Assembly (NCBI RefSeq): GCF_046542825.1
Contig: NZ_JBKHAQ010000109.1
Span: forward strand, 1 to 9,420
Source: Rhodosalinus sp046542825
GTDB lineage: Bacteria; Pseudomonadota; Alphaproteobacteria; Rhodobacterales; Rhodobacteraceae
Reading direction: 5' to 3'
DNA: 9,420 nucleotides
How positions within the stretch are numbered: the first letter of the stretch is position 1; each line of letters starts with the position of its first letter. Below the pieces are notes generated by a model. That model worked only from the letters and a program-made list of their open reading frames with translations. It did no database searches and had not been told where the DNA came from. Shown piece by piece: positions 1 to 5,700 of the stretch. The position numbers and the translations under genes were made by a program.

Positions 1-24
1 CTCTGCCGCGTGCCGCGGCATTCA

Positions 25-54
25 CCCCCCGAGGGTATTTCCGGCAAGAGGAAG
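25..54 (+). repeat. Short intergenic motif upstream of puuB (possible Rhodobacteraceae repeat)
   Basis: The stretch reads a run of C, then CGAGGGTATTT, a short variable part, then CAAGAGGAAG. From memory, similar short segments (C-run, GAGTATTT or GGTATTT, a few bases, AAGA.GAAG) recur between genes in Rhodobacteraceae genomes; I cannot verify this here and only one copy is visible. Its 3' end is purine-rich and could act as a distant ribosome binding site for the GTG start at 69 (AAGGA at 52-56, 12 bases away). Neither + frame 1 nor the puuB frame has a stop between the left edge and 69, so an upstream gene could also run through this segment. Confidence 0.35.
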
Positions 55-68
55 GACTGGACAGGCGC

Positions 69-1376
69 GTGACGGACCTGCTGACCGCCAACGACCGGCC
101 GGGCGCATACCCGGCAAGCTGGTATGCCGCGACGGTGGACCTGCCGCAGCCGCGCCCGGCGCTTTCGGGTGAGATCCGCGCGGACGTCTGCGTGGTGGGG
201 GCAGGCTATACCGGGCTCTCGGCGGCGCTGCACCTCGCGCAGCGGGGCTTGCGGGTGGTGGTGCTGGAGGCCAGCCGCGCGGGCTTTGGCGCCTCGGGGC
301 GCAACGGCGGGCAGCTGGGCTCCGGCCAGCGGGTGGGGCAGCGGGAACTGGAGCGGCTGATCGGGCGGCCGGGCGCCCGCAGGCTCTGGGAGCTGGGCGA
401 GGAGGCCAAGGGGCTGGTGCGCCACCTGGTCGCGGCGCATGGCATCGACTGTCACCTGAGGCCGGGGATCGCGCATCTGGGCCATAGCGACGCCGAGCGC
501 GCGGAGATCCACGAAGAGGCCACCTACCTTGCCGCGGAATACGGCTACGACCGGATCGAGACGCTGGATGCGGAGGCGGGGCATGCGCTCTGCCCCTCAC
601 CCGTCTACCGGGGCGGTGCGCTGGACATGGGGGCCGCGCATCTGCATCCGCTGGCCTTCGCGCTGGGTCTGGCGCGCGCGGCGGAGGCCGCGGGGGCGCG
701 GATTTGCGAAAACAGCCGCGTGGTCGAGGTGATGGAGGGGCCGGAGCCGGCTGTTCGCACGGCGCAGGGCCTTGTACGGGCCGATCATGTCATCCTTGCC
801 GGCAACGGCTACCTGGGGGGGCTGAACCGGCAGATCGCGGCCCGGGTCATGCCGATCAACAATTTCGTGGTGGCGACCGAGCCGCTGGGCGACCGCGCGG
901 CGGAGGTGCTGACGCGCGACGTGGGCGTGGCGGATACGAAATTCGTCGTGAACTATTTCAGGCTCAGTCACGACGGCCGGCTGCTGTTCGGCGGCGGGGA
1001 AAGCTATGGCTACCGCTTTCCGGCCGACATTGCGGCGCTGGTGCGGCGGCCGATGCTGAAGGTCTTTCCGCAGCTCTCGGACGTGCGGATCGAGCACGCC
1101 TGGGGCGGGACGCTGGCCATCACCATGCGGCGGCTGCCCTATCTTGCGCGGGTGGCGCCACGGGTCCTGTCGGCCTCGGGCTACTCGGGGCACGGCCTGG
1201 GCCTTGCCACGCTGTCGGGCCGGCTGATGGCCGATGCGGTGGCGGGCGAGGCCGAGGGCTTCGACGCCATGGCGGCGATCCCGACGGTGCCCTTCCCCGG
1301 AGGCACGGCGCTGCGCAGCCCGCTGCTGGTGCTGGCGATGAGCTGGTACGCGCTGCGCGACCGGCTGGGCGTGTGA
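69..1376 (+). CDS. puuB: FAD-dependent oxidoreductase, gamma-glutamylputrescine oxidase (PuuB/OrdL) type
   Basis: A 435-residue cytoplasmic flavoenzyme of the DAO (glycine/D-amino-acid oxidase-like) superfamily. The N-terminal Rossmann FAD site is GAGYTG at residues 44-49 with acidic E67 closing the second beta strand, followed by the family signature FGASGRNGGQ at 73-82. The C-terminal FAD-contacting segment GYSGHGLG is at 371-378, and the protein ends FPGG..LR...YALRDRLGV, very like E. coli PuuB as I remember it; the length (E. coli about 426) also fits. In the Puu pathway the enzyme oxidises gamma-glutamylputrescine to the aldehyde, releasing H2O2 and ammonia. Substrate is inferred from family likeness only; related amino-acid or polyamine oxidases share these motifs. 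The GTG start gives the expected N-terminus (LLTANDRPGAYPASWYAAT). The frame is open to the left edge. A TGA in frame 1 (70-72) overlaps the GTG as GTGA, as would suit coupling to an upstream gene, which the window does not show. No signal peptide. Confidence 0.85.
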   Translation: MTDLLTANDRPGAYPASWYAATVDLPQPRPALSGEIRADVCVVGAGYTGLSAALHLAQRGLRVVVLEASRAGFGASGRNGGQLGSGQRVGQRELERLIGRPGARRLWELGEEAKGLVRHLVAAHGIDCHLRPGIAHLGHSDAERAEIHEEATYLAAEYGYDRIETLDAEAGHALCPSPVYRGGALDMGAAHLHPLAFALGLARAAEAAGARICENSRVVEVMEGPEPAVRTAQGLVRADHVILAGNGYLGGLNRQIAARVMPINNFVVATEPLGDRAAEVLTRDVGVADTKFVVNYFRLSHDGRLLFGGGESYGYRFPADIAALVRRPMLKVFPQLSDVRIEHAWGGTLAITMRRLPYLARVAPRVLSASGYSGHGLGLATLSGRLMADAVAGEAEGFDAMAAIPTVPFPGGTALRSPLLVLAMSWYALRDRLGV

Positions 1377-1402
1377 AAGGCGCGCATGCGAACGACCGCG
1401 CA

Positions 1403-1431
1403 TTGACGATTCGCTCGGCAGTCTCTAAATG
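1403..1431 (+). promoter_or_regulatory. Possible sigma70-type promoter for the helicase gene
   Basis: TTGACG at 1403-1408 matches five of six consensus -35 bases. It is followed after exactly 17 bp by TAAATG at 1426-1431, a weak -10 (three of six, keeping T1 and A2). If used, transcription would start near 1438 and give a leader of about 80 nt before the helicase ATG at 1521. It lies in the only substantial gap between the two + strand genes. The weak -10 keeps confidence low. Confidence 0.35.
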
Positions 1432-1444
1432 GTCATGGAGCCTT

Positions 1445-1461
1445 GGCGCAATCGGTGCGCC
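1445..1461 (+). promoter_or_regulatory. Hairpin at the 5' end of the helicase leader
   Basis: GGCGCA (1445-1450) and TGCGCC (1456-1461) form a perfect 6-bp stem with the 5-base loop ATCGG. If transcription starts at the proposed promoter, this stem-loop sits within about 10 nt of the mRNA 5' end, where such structures often protect a transcript. No T-run follows, so it is not a normal terminator for puuB. Confidence 0.4.
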
Positions 1462-1495
1462 TCACGTTTCGGCTCGGACAGACGCTACGGGCCAG

Positions 1496-1520
1496 GTGTG
1501 TCCGTAAATCACGGATATAC
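1496..1520 (+). promoter_or_regulatory. Hairpin abutting the helicase start codon and hiding its ribosome binding site
   Basis: The arms GTGTGTCCGT (1496-1505) and ACGGATATAC (1511-1520) pair along all ten positions (eight Watson-Crick pairs plus two G-U) around the loop AAATC, and the stem ends at the base before the ATG at 1521. The only Shine-Dalgarno-like bases, CGGA at 1512-1515, lie inside the stem. A weak A/U- and G-U-rich base next to the start codon resembles RNA thermometers and translation-gating hairpins. The pairing is read directly; regulation is inferred. Confidence 0.5.
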
Positions 1521-2981
1521 ATGACCAAGTTTACCGATCTCGACCTCAACCCGAAGGTTCTGAAGGCGATCGAGGAAGCGGGTTACGAGACCCCCACCCC
1601 GATTCAGGCAGGCGCGATTCCGCCCGCGCTGCAGGGACGCGACGTCCTCGGCATCGCGCAGACCGGCACCGGCAAGACGGCAAGCTTCACGCTGCCGATG
1701 ATCACGCTTCTGGCCCGCGGGCGCGCGCGGGCGCGGATGCCGCGCAGCCTTGTACTCTGCCCGACGCGCGAACTGGCCGCACAGGTGGCGGAGAATTTCG
1801 ACACCTATGCCAGGCACGTCAAGCTGACGAAGGCGCTGCTCATCGGCGGCGTGAGCTTCAAGGAGCAGGACGCGCTGATCGACAGGGGCGTGGACGTGCT
1901 GATCGCCACGCCGGGGCGGCTGCTGGACCATTTCGAACGCGGCAAGCTGCTGCTGACCGGCGTGCAGATCATGGTGGTGGACGAGGCCGACCGAATGCTC
2001 GACATGGGGTTCATCCCCGACATCGAGCGGATCTTCAGCCTGACCCCCTTCACCCGGCAGACGCTGTTCTTCTCGGCCACCATGGCGCCCGAGATCGAGC
2101 GCATCACCAACACCTTCCTGCAGGCGCCCGAACGGATCGAGGTGGCGCGGCAGGCCACCGCGTCGGAGACGATCGAGCAGCGGGTGGCGATGTTCCGCCC
2201 CGGACGGCGCGACCGCGAAGCCAGCGACAAGCGCCGCCTTCTGCGCGCGCTGATCGAGCACGAGGGCACGGCCTGCAAGAACGCGATCATCTTCTGCAAC
2301 CGCAAGATCGAGGTCGACGCGCTTGCCAAGTCCCTGAAGAAATACGGCCTGGACGCGGCGCCCATCCACGGCGACCTGGATCAGTCCACGCGGACGAAGA
2401 CGCTCGATGCCTTCCGGGACGGGACGCTGCGTTTTCTCGTGGCCTCGGACGTCGCGGCGCGGGGCCTCGACATCCCGGCGGTGAGCCATGTCTTCAACTT
2501 CGACGTGCCCACCCATGCGGAGGACTACGTGCACCGCATCGGGCGCACGGGCCGGGCCGGGCGCGAGGGCAAGGCATTGACCATCTGCGGGCCGCGCGAC
2601 GAGAAATACCTCGCCGACATCGAGGCGCTGCTCCAGAAGGAGATCCCGCGCCTCGACCTGCCGGAGACCGCGCCCGGAGCCGCGCAGGACACCGAGGCCG
2701 CGGCGCCAGCCAGCGACGAGAAGCCGAAGCGCAGCCGGGGAGGCCGCGGCCGAAAGAAGCCGGAGCTGCAGGAAACCGTTCCGGCGGAAGCGACGCCCGA
2801 GGCTGTCGAGACGCCGAAGACCGAACCGGCACCGAAGACCGAACCGGCACCGAAGCAGGCGCGCGGCCGCAAGTCCACAGGCAAGGACAAGGACAGCGCC
2901 GAGGGCGGGAAAATCGTCGGCATGGGCGATCACCTGCCCCGCTTTATCGCTCTCAGCCTCGAGGAACGCCTGGCGGGCTGA
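1521..2981 (+). CDS. rhlE: DEAD-box ATP-dependent RNA helicase, RhlE type
   Basis: A 486-residue cytoplasmic RNA helicase that unwinds short RNA duplexes using ATP, as in ribosome assembly and mRNA turnover. All core motifs are present: the Q motif (F4...PTPIQ at 25-29), motif I AQTGTGKT 46-53, Ia PTRELA 81-86, Ib TPGR 130-133, II DEAD 154-157, III SAT 185-187, IV IIFCNR 256-261, V ASDVAARGLD 308-317 and VI HRIGRTGRAG 338-347. From about residue 385 a low-complexity K/R/E/A/P tail follows, including RSRGGRGRKK (404-413) and a duplicated KTEPAP, probably a flexible RNA-binding extension; the protein ends with a hydrophobic segment near VGMGDHLPRF. ATG 1521 is preferred because MTKFTDLDLNP begins the normal Q-motif lead; a TTG at 1443 would add 26 unrelated residues. 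The leader is structured. It faces rnj convergently. The RhlE subfamily call is less certain than the DEAD-box call. Confidence 0.93.
   Translation: MTKFTDLDLNPKVLKAIEEAGYETPTPIQAGAIPPALQGRDVLGIAQTGTGKTASFTLPMITLLARGRARARMPRSLVLCPTRELAAQVAENFDTYARHVKLTKALLIGGVSFKEQDALIDRGVDVLIATPGRLLDHFERGKLLLTGVQIMVVDEADRMLDMGFIPDIERIFSLTPFTRQTLFFSATMAPEIERITNTFLQAPERIEVARQATASETIEQRVAMFRPGRRDREASDKRRLLRALIEHEGTACKNAIIFCNRKIEVDALAKSLKKYGLDAAPIHGDLDQSTRTKTLDAFRDGTLRFLVASDVAARGLDIPAVSHVFNFDVPTHAEDYVHRIGRTGRAGREGKALTICGPRDEKYLADIEALLQKEIPRLDLPETAPGAAQDTEAAAPASDEKPKRSRGGRGRKKPELQETVPAEATPEAVETPKTEPAPKTEPAPKQARGRKSTGKDKDSAEGGKIVGMGDHLPRFIALSLEERLAG
2814..2849 (+). repeat. Exact 18-bp tandem duplication in the helicase tail
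   Basis: The unit CCGAAGACCGAACCGGCA occurs twice head to tail (2814-2831 and 2832-2849) and a third partial copy, CCGAAG, begins at 2850. It keeps frame and encodes PKTEPA twice in the disordered tail. Identity at every base suggests a recent slippage event, so copy number may vary between strains. Confidence 0.9.
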
Positions 2982-3015
2982 TGCCCTAGGCCGCGTTCGA
3001 CGGCGAGGTTTCCCC

Positions 3016-3038
3016 GGCGGAGGATAATCCGCCTGCTT
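3016..3038 (+). terminator. Possible weak terminator after the helicase gene
   Basis: GGCGGA (3016-3021) pairs with TCCGCC (3028-3033) around the loop GGATAA, about 35 bp after the helicase stop. The following bases TGCTT are only mildly T-rich, so intrinsic termination would be weak. Position after a convergent gene end is the main support. Confidence 0.35.
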
Positions 3039-3070
3039 CTCATGCCCCGCGGACAGGACAGTGCAGACAT

Positions 3071-3084
3071 ATCGTTTCGACGAT
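3071..3084. other. ATCGT-TTCG-ACGAT inverted repeat
   Basis: ATCGT (3071-3075) and ACGAT (3080-3084) pair perfectly around the four-base loop TTCG. In + strand RNA this is a stem capped by UUCG, although the closing pair is U-A rather than the extra-stable C-G. It could be an RNA stem, a terminator part or a small palindromic protein site; nothing decides between these. Confidence 0.3.
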
Positions 3085-3168
3085 GCGCCCTCGGGACGGG
3101 CCGGCGCCGAGCCGCCGTGCCGGGCGGTCATGATCTCCGTGCTTTGCGACATCATGGGCCTGACACGT

Positions 3169-3185
3169 CCTGCCGCGCCGGCAGG
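3169..3185 (-). terminator. GC-rich hairpin downstream of rnj, possible operon terminator
   Basis: CCTGCCG (3169-3175) and CGGCAGG (3179-3185) form a perfect 7-bp stem with the loop CGC, the strongest inverted repeat I found past the rnj stop. Read on the minus strand it lies about 65 nt after the rnj TGA. No T-run follows on either strand, so it would need Rho or act as an RNA 3'-end barrier. Confidence 0.3.
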
Positions 3186-3250
3186 GGGCGATCATGCCGG
3201 CCTTGGCCGCCATCGCGCGGCGCTCGCAGCCCCCGGGATCTGCCCCGCGC

Positions 3251-4921
3251 TCAGCCCAGGCGGCTGATCACCACGGTCACCTCGGGCTTCTTGCCCACCT
3301 CGTTCACGGAGGTGTTGCGCACGATCCGCCGCAGCCCGTCCTCGAGCTTGTCGTCGTCGGCCAGCACCTTGCGACCGGCGCGGCCGACGAACTGGGCCAG
3401 GTCCTCCTCGATCACGTCCGTCAGCGGCGCCCTGGAGCGTCCCGTTTCGGGCAGGCCCATCAGCTCGCACCACGGATCGCCCAGCGTGTCGCCATCCTCG
3501 TCGATGATGAGCGTCACCAGCGCGTGGCCGTTCAGCGCCATGCGGATGCGGTCGCGCACCACGCCGTCCAGCGCGCCGATCTGCACCGCCCCGTCCAGAT
3601 AGGTGCGCCCGGCCTCGATGTGCTCGGCCACCTTCGGCGTTTCGCCGGTGAGGTCCAGCATCGTGCCGTTGACCGCAATGGCCGCCTCGTACCCGCGGCT
3701 TTTCGCAAGCTTGACATGCTCGCGCAGCATCCGGTGCTCGCCGTGCATCGGGATGACCATCCGGGGCTTCACGAGGTCGTGCATCCGCTCCAGGTCCGGG
3801 CGGTTGGCATGGCCCGAAACGTGGTAGCGGTCGGTGGAGTCGTCGATCACGTCCACCCCGATCTCGGACAGCTGATTGACCACGCGCAGCACACCGCGCT
3901 CGTTGCCGGGGATCGTCTTGGACGAGAAGAGGAAGGTGTCGCCGGACTTGAGCTCGATCCCCTGATACTTGCCGCGGGCAAGCTGGGCCGAGGCGGCGCG
4001 CCGCTCGCCCTGGCTACCGGTGACGATCAGCATCAGGTTCTCGCGCGGCAGGCCGGCCGCGTCTTCCGGGCTGACGGTGGAGGGGAAATCGGTCAGGACG
4101 CCGGTTTCCACTGCCGCCTCGACCATGCGGCGCATCGCGCGGCCCATCAGGCAGATGGAACGGCCCGCACGCACGCCGGCCTCTGCCAGCGTCTTCAGCC
4201 GCGCGACGTTGGAGGCAAAGGTTGTGGCCACGACCATGCCGCCCGCGCCTTCGACCAGCGCCTCGATCTCCGACGACAAAGTTGCTTCGGACCGGCCGGG
4301 ACGGTGGACGAAGACATTGGTGGAATCGCAGATCAGCGCCTGGACACCCGGTTTGGCTACCTCCTGCCACGCGGCGGCGTCGAAGGCTTCGCCCACCACC
4401 GGGGTCACGTCGATCTTGAAATCGGCGGTGTGCACGACCCGGCCCGCGGGCGTGTCGATCACCAGCGAGGCGCTTTCCGGGATCGAATGCGACACCGGCA
4501 GGAATCCCACCCGGAACGGTCCCGCCTCGATCATCTCGGGCATCGGCTGCGCGATCTTCACCTTCGCGGGATCCTGCCCGTGCTCTTCCATCTTCAGGCG
4601 CGCGAGATGGCCGGTGAAGGCGCGGGCATGGACGGTGGGACCGCCGATCCGCCGCCAGAGATGGCCCAGGGCGCCGACGTGATCCTCATGCGCGTGCGTG
4701 ATGAACACCGCCTCCAGCCGGTCGGCGTTCGCCTCCAGCCAGGCGACGTCGGGAAAGATCAGGTCGACGCCGGGCGTGCTGTCCATGTCGGGGAAGGTGA
4801 CGCCCAGATCGACAAGGATCAGACGTTCTGCGCCCTTCGGCCCGTAGCCGAAGACATAGGCGTTCATGCCCACCTCGCCCGCGCCGCCGAGAGGAAGATA
4901 GATCAGGCGTTCGGCACTCAT
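3251..4921 (-). CDS. rnj: Ribonuclease J
   Basis: A 556-residue cytoplasmic metallo-beta-lactamase/beta-CASP ribonuclease. RNase J combines 5'-to-3' exonuclease and endonuclease activity in mRNA decay; in alphaproteobacteria it trims rRNA 5' ends. The two-metal site is seen as HAHEDH at 76-81, H145 in SHSIPES, D167 in HTADFKID and H393 in PMHGEH. The beta-CASP region spans roughly 200-370, with TGSQGE at 301-306 and HVSGHA at 367-372. A C-terminal domain follows to VVISRLG, and the length is typical of the family. The start is ATG 4921: it gives the standard N-terminus (IYLPLGGAGEVGMN), overlaps the coaX stop as ATGA, and has GGAG (4930-4933) 8 bases upstream. It is the last gene of the nuo-birA-coaX string, with no promoter of its own visible, so its level may follow the operon or an internal start within coaX or birA. 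Confidence 0.95.
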   Translation of the reverse strand: MSAERLIYLPLGGAGEVGMNAYVFGYGPKGAERLILVDLGVTFPDMDSTPGVDLIFPDVAWLEANADRLEAVFITHAHEDHVGALGHLWRRIGGPTVHARAFTGHLARLKMEEHGQDPAKVKIAQPMPEMIEAGPFRVGFLPVSHSIPESASLVIDTPAGRVVHTADFKIDVTPVVGEAFDAAAWQEVAKPGVQALICDSTNVFVHRPGRSEATLSSEIEALVEGAGGMVVATTFASNVARLKTLAEAGVRAGRSICLMGRAMRRMVEAAVETGVLTDFPSTVSPEDAAGLPRENLMLIVTGSQGERRAASAQLARGKYQGIELKSGDTFLFSSKTIPGNERGVLRVVNQLSEIGVDVIDDSTDRYHVSGHANRPDLERMHDLVKPRMVIPMHGEHRMLREHVKLAKSRGYEAAIAVNGTMLDLTGETPKVAEHIEAGRTYLDGAVQIGALDGVVRDRIRMALNGHALVTLIIDEDGDTLGDPWCELMGLPETGRSRAPLTDVIEEDLAQFVGRAGRKVLADDDKLEDGLRRIVRNTSVNEVGKKPEVTVVISRLG

Positions 4922-5700
4922 GTGGCGGTCTCCGGTTTCTTGTTATGGGCATGGATCACGGTGAGCCCGTGCATGGTCAGGTCGTCGTCGAAGCGGTCGA
5001 AGAGCGCCTCTGCCTGCTGGAAGAGCGGGGCGAGGCCCCCGGTGGCAATCACCTTCATCGGGCGGCCGCGCTCTGCCTTGATCCGGTCGCAGATCTCGCG
5101 GATGAGGCCGATGTAGCCCCAGAAGATGCCCGACTGCATGCAGGCCACGGTATTCGTGCCAACCACGCGCTGCGGGCGGCTGATGTCGACATGCGGCAGG
5201 GCGGCGGCCGCCTCGTGCAGGGCGGCAAGCGACAGGTTGACGCCCGGCGCGATCACGCCGCCCACATAGGCGCCGTCGTCGTCCACCACGTCGAAAGTGG
5301 TGGCGGTGCCGAAGTCCACCACGATCAGGTCGCCGCCGTAGCGGTCGTGCCCCGCCACCGTGTTGACCAGCCGATCCGGGCCGACCTGCGTGCCGGGGTC
5401 CACCCGGACCTCGACCGGCAGCGCACAATCCGGGCGCCCCACCACCAGCGGACGGGTATGAAAGTAGCGGTCGGCCAGAACGCGCAGATTGAAGACGACC
5501 CGCGGCACGGTGGACGAGACGATGACGTCGGTGATGTCGGGCTCGATCCGCTGAAACGCCTTCAGCGTGGAGAGCCAGACGTAATACTCGTCCGCGGTGC
5601 GCAGATGCTGTGTCGCCATGCGCCAGGTGGCGACGAAGCGCGTACCGTCCCAGATCGAGAAGACGGTGTTGGTGTTGCCGCAATCAACCGCCAGCAGCAT
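4918..5700 (-). CDS. coaX: Type III pantothenate kinase
   Basis: A 260-residue cytoplasmic kinase of the ASKHA fold that phosphorylates pantothenate with ATP, the first step of coenzyme A synthesis. Type III enzymes need a monovalent cation and are not feedback-inhibited by CoA. Signature segments are the phosphate-binding DCGNTNT at 6-12 (catalytic-type D6), GPDRLVN at 107-113, DFGTATTFD at 129-137 (D129), GGVIAPG at 147-153, the TNT..CMQSG segment at 182-191 and ATGGLA at 219-224. The ATG at 5700 is chosen over a TTG at 5718 because MLLAVDCGNT is the normal N-terminus and a good ribosome binding site lies 6 bases upstream. The gene start overlaps the end of birA by 17 bp and its TGA overlaps the rnj ATG by 4 bp (ATGA), indicating translational coupling. 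No other pantothenate kinase is visible in the window. Confidence 0.95.
   Translation of the reverse strand: MLLAVDCGNTNTVFSIWDGTRFVATWRMATQHLRTADEYYVWLSTLKAFQRIEPDITDVIVSSTVPRVVFNLRVLADRYFHTRPLVVGRPDCALPVEVRVDPGTQVGPDRLVNTVAGHDRYGGDLIVVDFGTATTFDVVDDDGAYVGGVIAPGVNLSLAALHEAAAALPHVDISRPQRVVGTNTVACMQSGIFWGYIGLIREICDRIKAERGRPMKVIATGGLAPLFQQAEALFDRFDDDLTMHGLTVIHAHNKKPETAT

Larger units (their letters stand above)
2982..3250. other. Convergent intergenic region between the helicase and RNase J genes
   Basis: This 269-bp stretch lies between the helicase TGA and the rnj TGA. It contains three short inverted repeats (3016-3033, 3071-3084, 3169-3185). Open frames cross it on both strands (for example + GTG 3061 to 3267, and - ATG 3155 reading into the helicase), but none has a recognisable product, a well-placed ribosome binding site or a natural end, so I call no gene. 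Its role is probably transcription termination from both sides. Confidence 0.5.

Noticed and set aside
1383..1403. CGCATGCG palindrome and ATGCG/CGCAT pairing just after puuB as a terminator
   Set aside because: The stem is only about five bp with an eight-base loop and no T-run; it looks like chance in GC-rich sequence.
1443..1520. 26-residue N-terminal extension of the helicase from a TTG
   Set aside because: ATG 1521 gives the normal Q-motif N-terminus; the extension is arginine-rich, unlike the family, and coincides with structured leader sequence.
1509..3155. Long minus-strand open frame (548 codons) antisense to the helicase
   Set aside because: It mirrors the codon structure of a verified GC-rich gene, has a repetitive R/A/G/H-rich translation with no recognisable domain and no ribosome binding site of note.
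3042..3155. Minus-strand ATG at 3155 as a small gene after rnj
   Set aside because: The frame does not end in the gap but runs through the whole helicase gene, and the translation has no recognisable feature.
3061..3267. Possible 68-residue plus-strand small gene in the convergent gap (GTG start)
   Set aside because: AGGA lies only two bases from the GTG, the product is unrecognised and it runs into the rnj end; no positive evidence of coding.
3194..5116. Plus-strand open frame of 640 codons antisense to rnj and coaX
   Set aside because: It covers two confidently assigned genes, its translation is H/R/D-rich low complexity, and such long shadows are expected opposite high-GC genes.
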